Positions 62,125-64,000 of a DNA stretch of 64,000 nucleotides are shown piece by piece. Made by a program: the position numbers and the translations under genes. Position 1 is the stretch's first letter, and the number at the start of each line of letters is the position of its first letter. Origin of the DNA: Metridium senile (lineage: Eukaryota; Cnidaria; Anthozoa; Actiniaria; Metridiidae); the NCBI GenBank assembly GCA_949775045.1, contig OX459106.1, positions 1,077,727-1,141,726 of the forward strand, in the 5' to 3' direction. A model generated the notes under the pieces. It was not told the origin of the DNA, made no database searches, and worked only from the letters and a program-made list of their open reading frames with translations.

Positions 62125-63470
62125 ACTTTTTTTACTCGGCATTTTGGACGCCATTTTGAACAGTGAACAGGGAGCAAACAACAACTCTTTAGCTGTTCCT
62201 TCGAAACTGTGGTTTATCGGTGAAATAAACCACGGTTTTGGACCAAGTAGAGCGCGCTTTAGAATCAAACTATATTATAAATTATGATTAAAAATTATTC
62301 ATGTTTTCGCTCAATAAATAATTTGTCTAGAGCATAGGATTTTCGTTCTCGATTGTGATTGGCCCTCGCGCGCTGTTAGATCATTGAACGTGATTGGCTG
62401 GGATCCCGTGTCAATATGGCGGCCTTTCAACATGGCGGCTGAAAATTCCGGGACTCTTACTTTTAGCAGGGAACCTGTTCTCGGATTCTTGTGGGGTTAG
62501 TTGTATGAAAACTGATATATGTTGGCTTGTGTTTTGATATTTGAAGCTTGTACACAATGTTGTTTATTGTTTTGTTTAATAAACGACTAATTTCTATGAA
62601 TTTAATACGCTTAAAATGTTGTCTTTTTACGTTGAAAATAAGTATACTGAACCTTGTGATAAATGTTTTGTGTGAACAAAAGAAAGCTTTTAGCTATTAT
62701 TTTGCTTTTTAAAAGATTTGTTTGTTGTTGTTTTATATCGCATTAACTTCGTGATGGGGTCATTGCTATATTATTTTCAAAATGCTAAAACTATTGTCGG
62801 TATTTGATGTATTAAAGCTCACCGGTTTTCTTTATTTTTGTTTTTCCTTCAATCTTGAATCCAAGCTTATTTCTCTGGCTTGTTTGTGTACTTATTTTTT
62901 TGCAAAGTACGTAGTAAAAGTGTGAAAAAAGGTGTGTGAATCACAGTTCATTTTGCTCAAATAATTAATCTTATATAAATAATTTTAAATGTTTTTTTGA
63001 AAGAACAATTATGGAAAGCAAATTGTGTTGTGTTGTGTTGGGAGTAATTTATTTAGAAATAATAAAGAACAAAAATATATTTGTGGTGAGAATGATATAT
63101 TTATTAAAGGATAGGAATAATTATTGTGAAAAGAGTAGTTGTACTAAACTTGTGGACATTAAGTCAAATTTTTGTTGTCTTGTTTTCATAAACCTGTGAA
63201 ATGTACTTTATCATACTATCATTATACCCTATTACTTTATTTGTGTTTTCTTTATTTTTGAATCAGACAATTACATTTTAATTAATAAAATTTGGTTTTA
63301 TGAAGGTTTTATAAAACCACTCTCCAGTCAATTGGTTATATATTTACAAAATAGAGCTATTTCTTTCACAAATTTAGAGCAAGCACTCTATGTAAACATA
63401 AAAACAAGTAGCCATTTCCATGAGATTTGCATCAATGTTCCTGTAAATTTATTACATAGAGTGCTTACAC
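62125..63470. other. Gene-free stretch
   Basis: A short hairpin near 62195-62240 (aactgtggtttat and complement). Otherwise AT-rich sequence with no supportable gene. Confidence 0.5.
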
Positions 63471-63473
63471 TAT

Positions 63474-63720
63474 GTCCATGAAATAAATTCTAAATAGTTA
63501 CTAATAGTTTTTATTTAGTGACTATTAGTCACTATCACTCAACTGAAACAGCTTAAGTAACAATACACAATGAATAAAGTATTAACTTTCTATGGTTTTG
63601 AGTATTTGATTTCCCTTGTGTATTGTTACTAAAGCTGTTCCAGTTGAGTGATAGTGACTAATAGTCACTAAATAAAAACTTTTAGTTAGGAACTATTTAG
63701 ATTCTATTTCATGGACTCTA
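63474..63720. mobile_element. Foldback MITE
   Basis: About 100-bp arms (tccatgaaataaattctaaa, gtgactattagtcactatca) and complement around tatggttttgag. Confidence 0.65.
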
Positions 63721-64000
63721 TTGTATACATTTTGATTATATTATTCACTGACAACTAGAATGACTGAGTGTTAACTACATACAAAAGAAATCATCTTTCA
63801 CATAAATCAGGCTTTTGCTGATATAGTTATGGGAAGATGGGCACCGCCCGAGTGGCCTTCTATCTAATGCGAGAGACTCTATGTCCCATAGGACACGAGC
63901 ATTCATTATCTAACTGTCTTAGAATATGATCACACCCACAAAGAATGTTGTCAAAATTAAATATCACATGACCATAGCAAAACAGCGTTTTATTATATGT
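63721..64000. other. Window end, nothing supported
   Basis: A sequence near 63840-63905 has a weak A-box-like look but no B box. Confidence 0.4.

Noticed and set aside
63840..63905. Possible tRNA-Leu-like sequence (ccgcccgagtggcc)
   Set aside because: No B-box match and no cloverleaf that I can pair convincingly.

Overview
This is metazoan, intron-bearing DNA, AT-rich and saturated with young DNA transposons, foldback MITEs, 5'-truncated LINEs and long microsatellites. I see no operons, bacterial genes, rRNA or CRISPR arrays. The repeat vocabulary (hairpins whose loops read like 'cgagtgagcgcagcgaaaattc', (ATT)n-tailed LINEs, many MITEs) most resembles anthozoan cnidarians. That is an inference from repeat style, not a database result.

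The one recognisable host gene is present three times. It encodes a type II Golgi membrane protein with a PA14 domain and a C-terminal chondroitin-synthase-like GalNAc-transferase domain, matching the B4GALNT3/B4GALNT4 (LacdiNAc synthase) family but shorter, at about 690 residues. All copies share one five-exon structure (coding exons of about 1241-1247, 357, 163, 124 and 185 nt in copies 1 and 2). Copy 1 (+, 4559-9762) and copy 2 (-, 19917-15107) have fully open reading frames. Copy 3 (+, 40388-46911) has an early stop and a one-base frameshift, so it is probably a pseudogene or at best starts internally. The introns are mostly (ATG)n/(TGATGG)n/(ATTC)n arrays.

The copies lie in segmental duplications with alternating orientation: arm 1 (1-9775, +), arm 2 (25375-~14210, -) and arm 3 (29161-~50045, +). 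This makes two nested inverted-repeat structures with spacers near 9.8-14.2 kb and 25.9-28.8 kb. Comparing the three arms gives natural empty sites, so several transposon insertions can be delimited to the base and ordered after the duplications: a Mutator-like foldback with a 9-bp target duplication in copy 1, TA-flanked MITEs, a LINE 3' end in copy 2, and a 105-bp palindrome in copy 3.

From about 50 kb onward the window is repeat-derived, with no host gene I can name. It holds a hAT-style foldback, a 2-kb inverted-repeat structure carrying a 31-bp satellite and a tRNA-like sequence, a 1.4-kb TTAA-flanked element (Kolobok/piggyBac-like), and a 4.2-kb unit (57900-62114) with ~73-bp terminal inverted repeats, a perfect 7-bp direct repeat and several unrecognised ORFs. 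That last unit is the best candidate here for something undescribed.

No searches were run. Family names rest on motif recognition, and boundaries on reading the sequence and on paralogue comparison.
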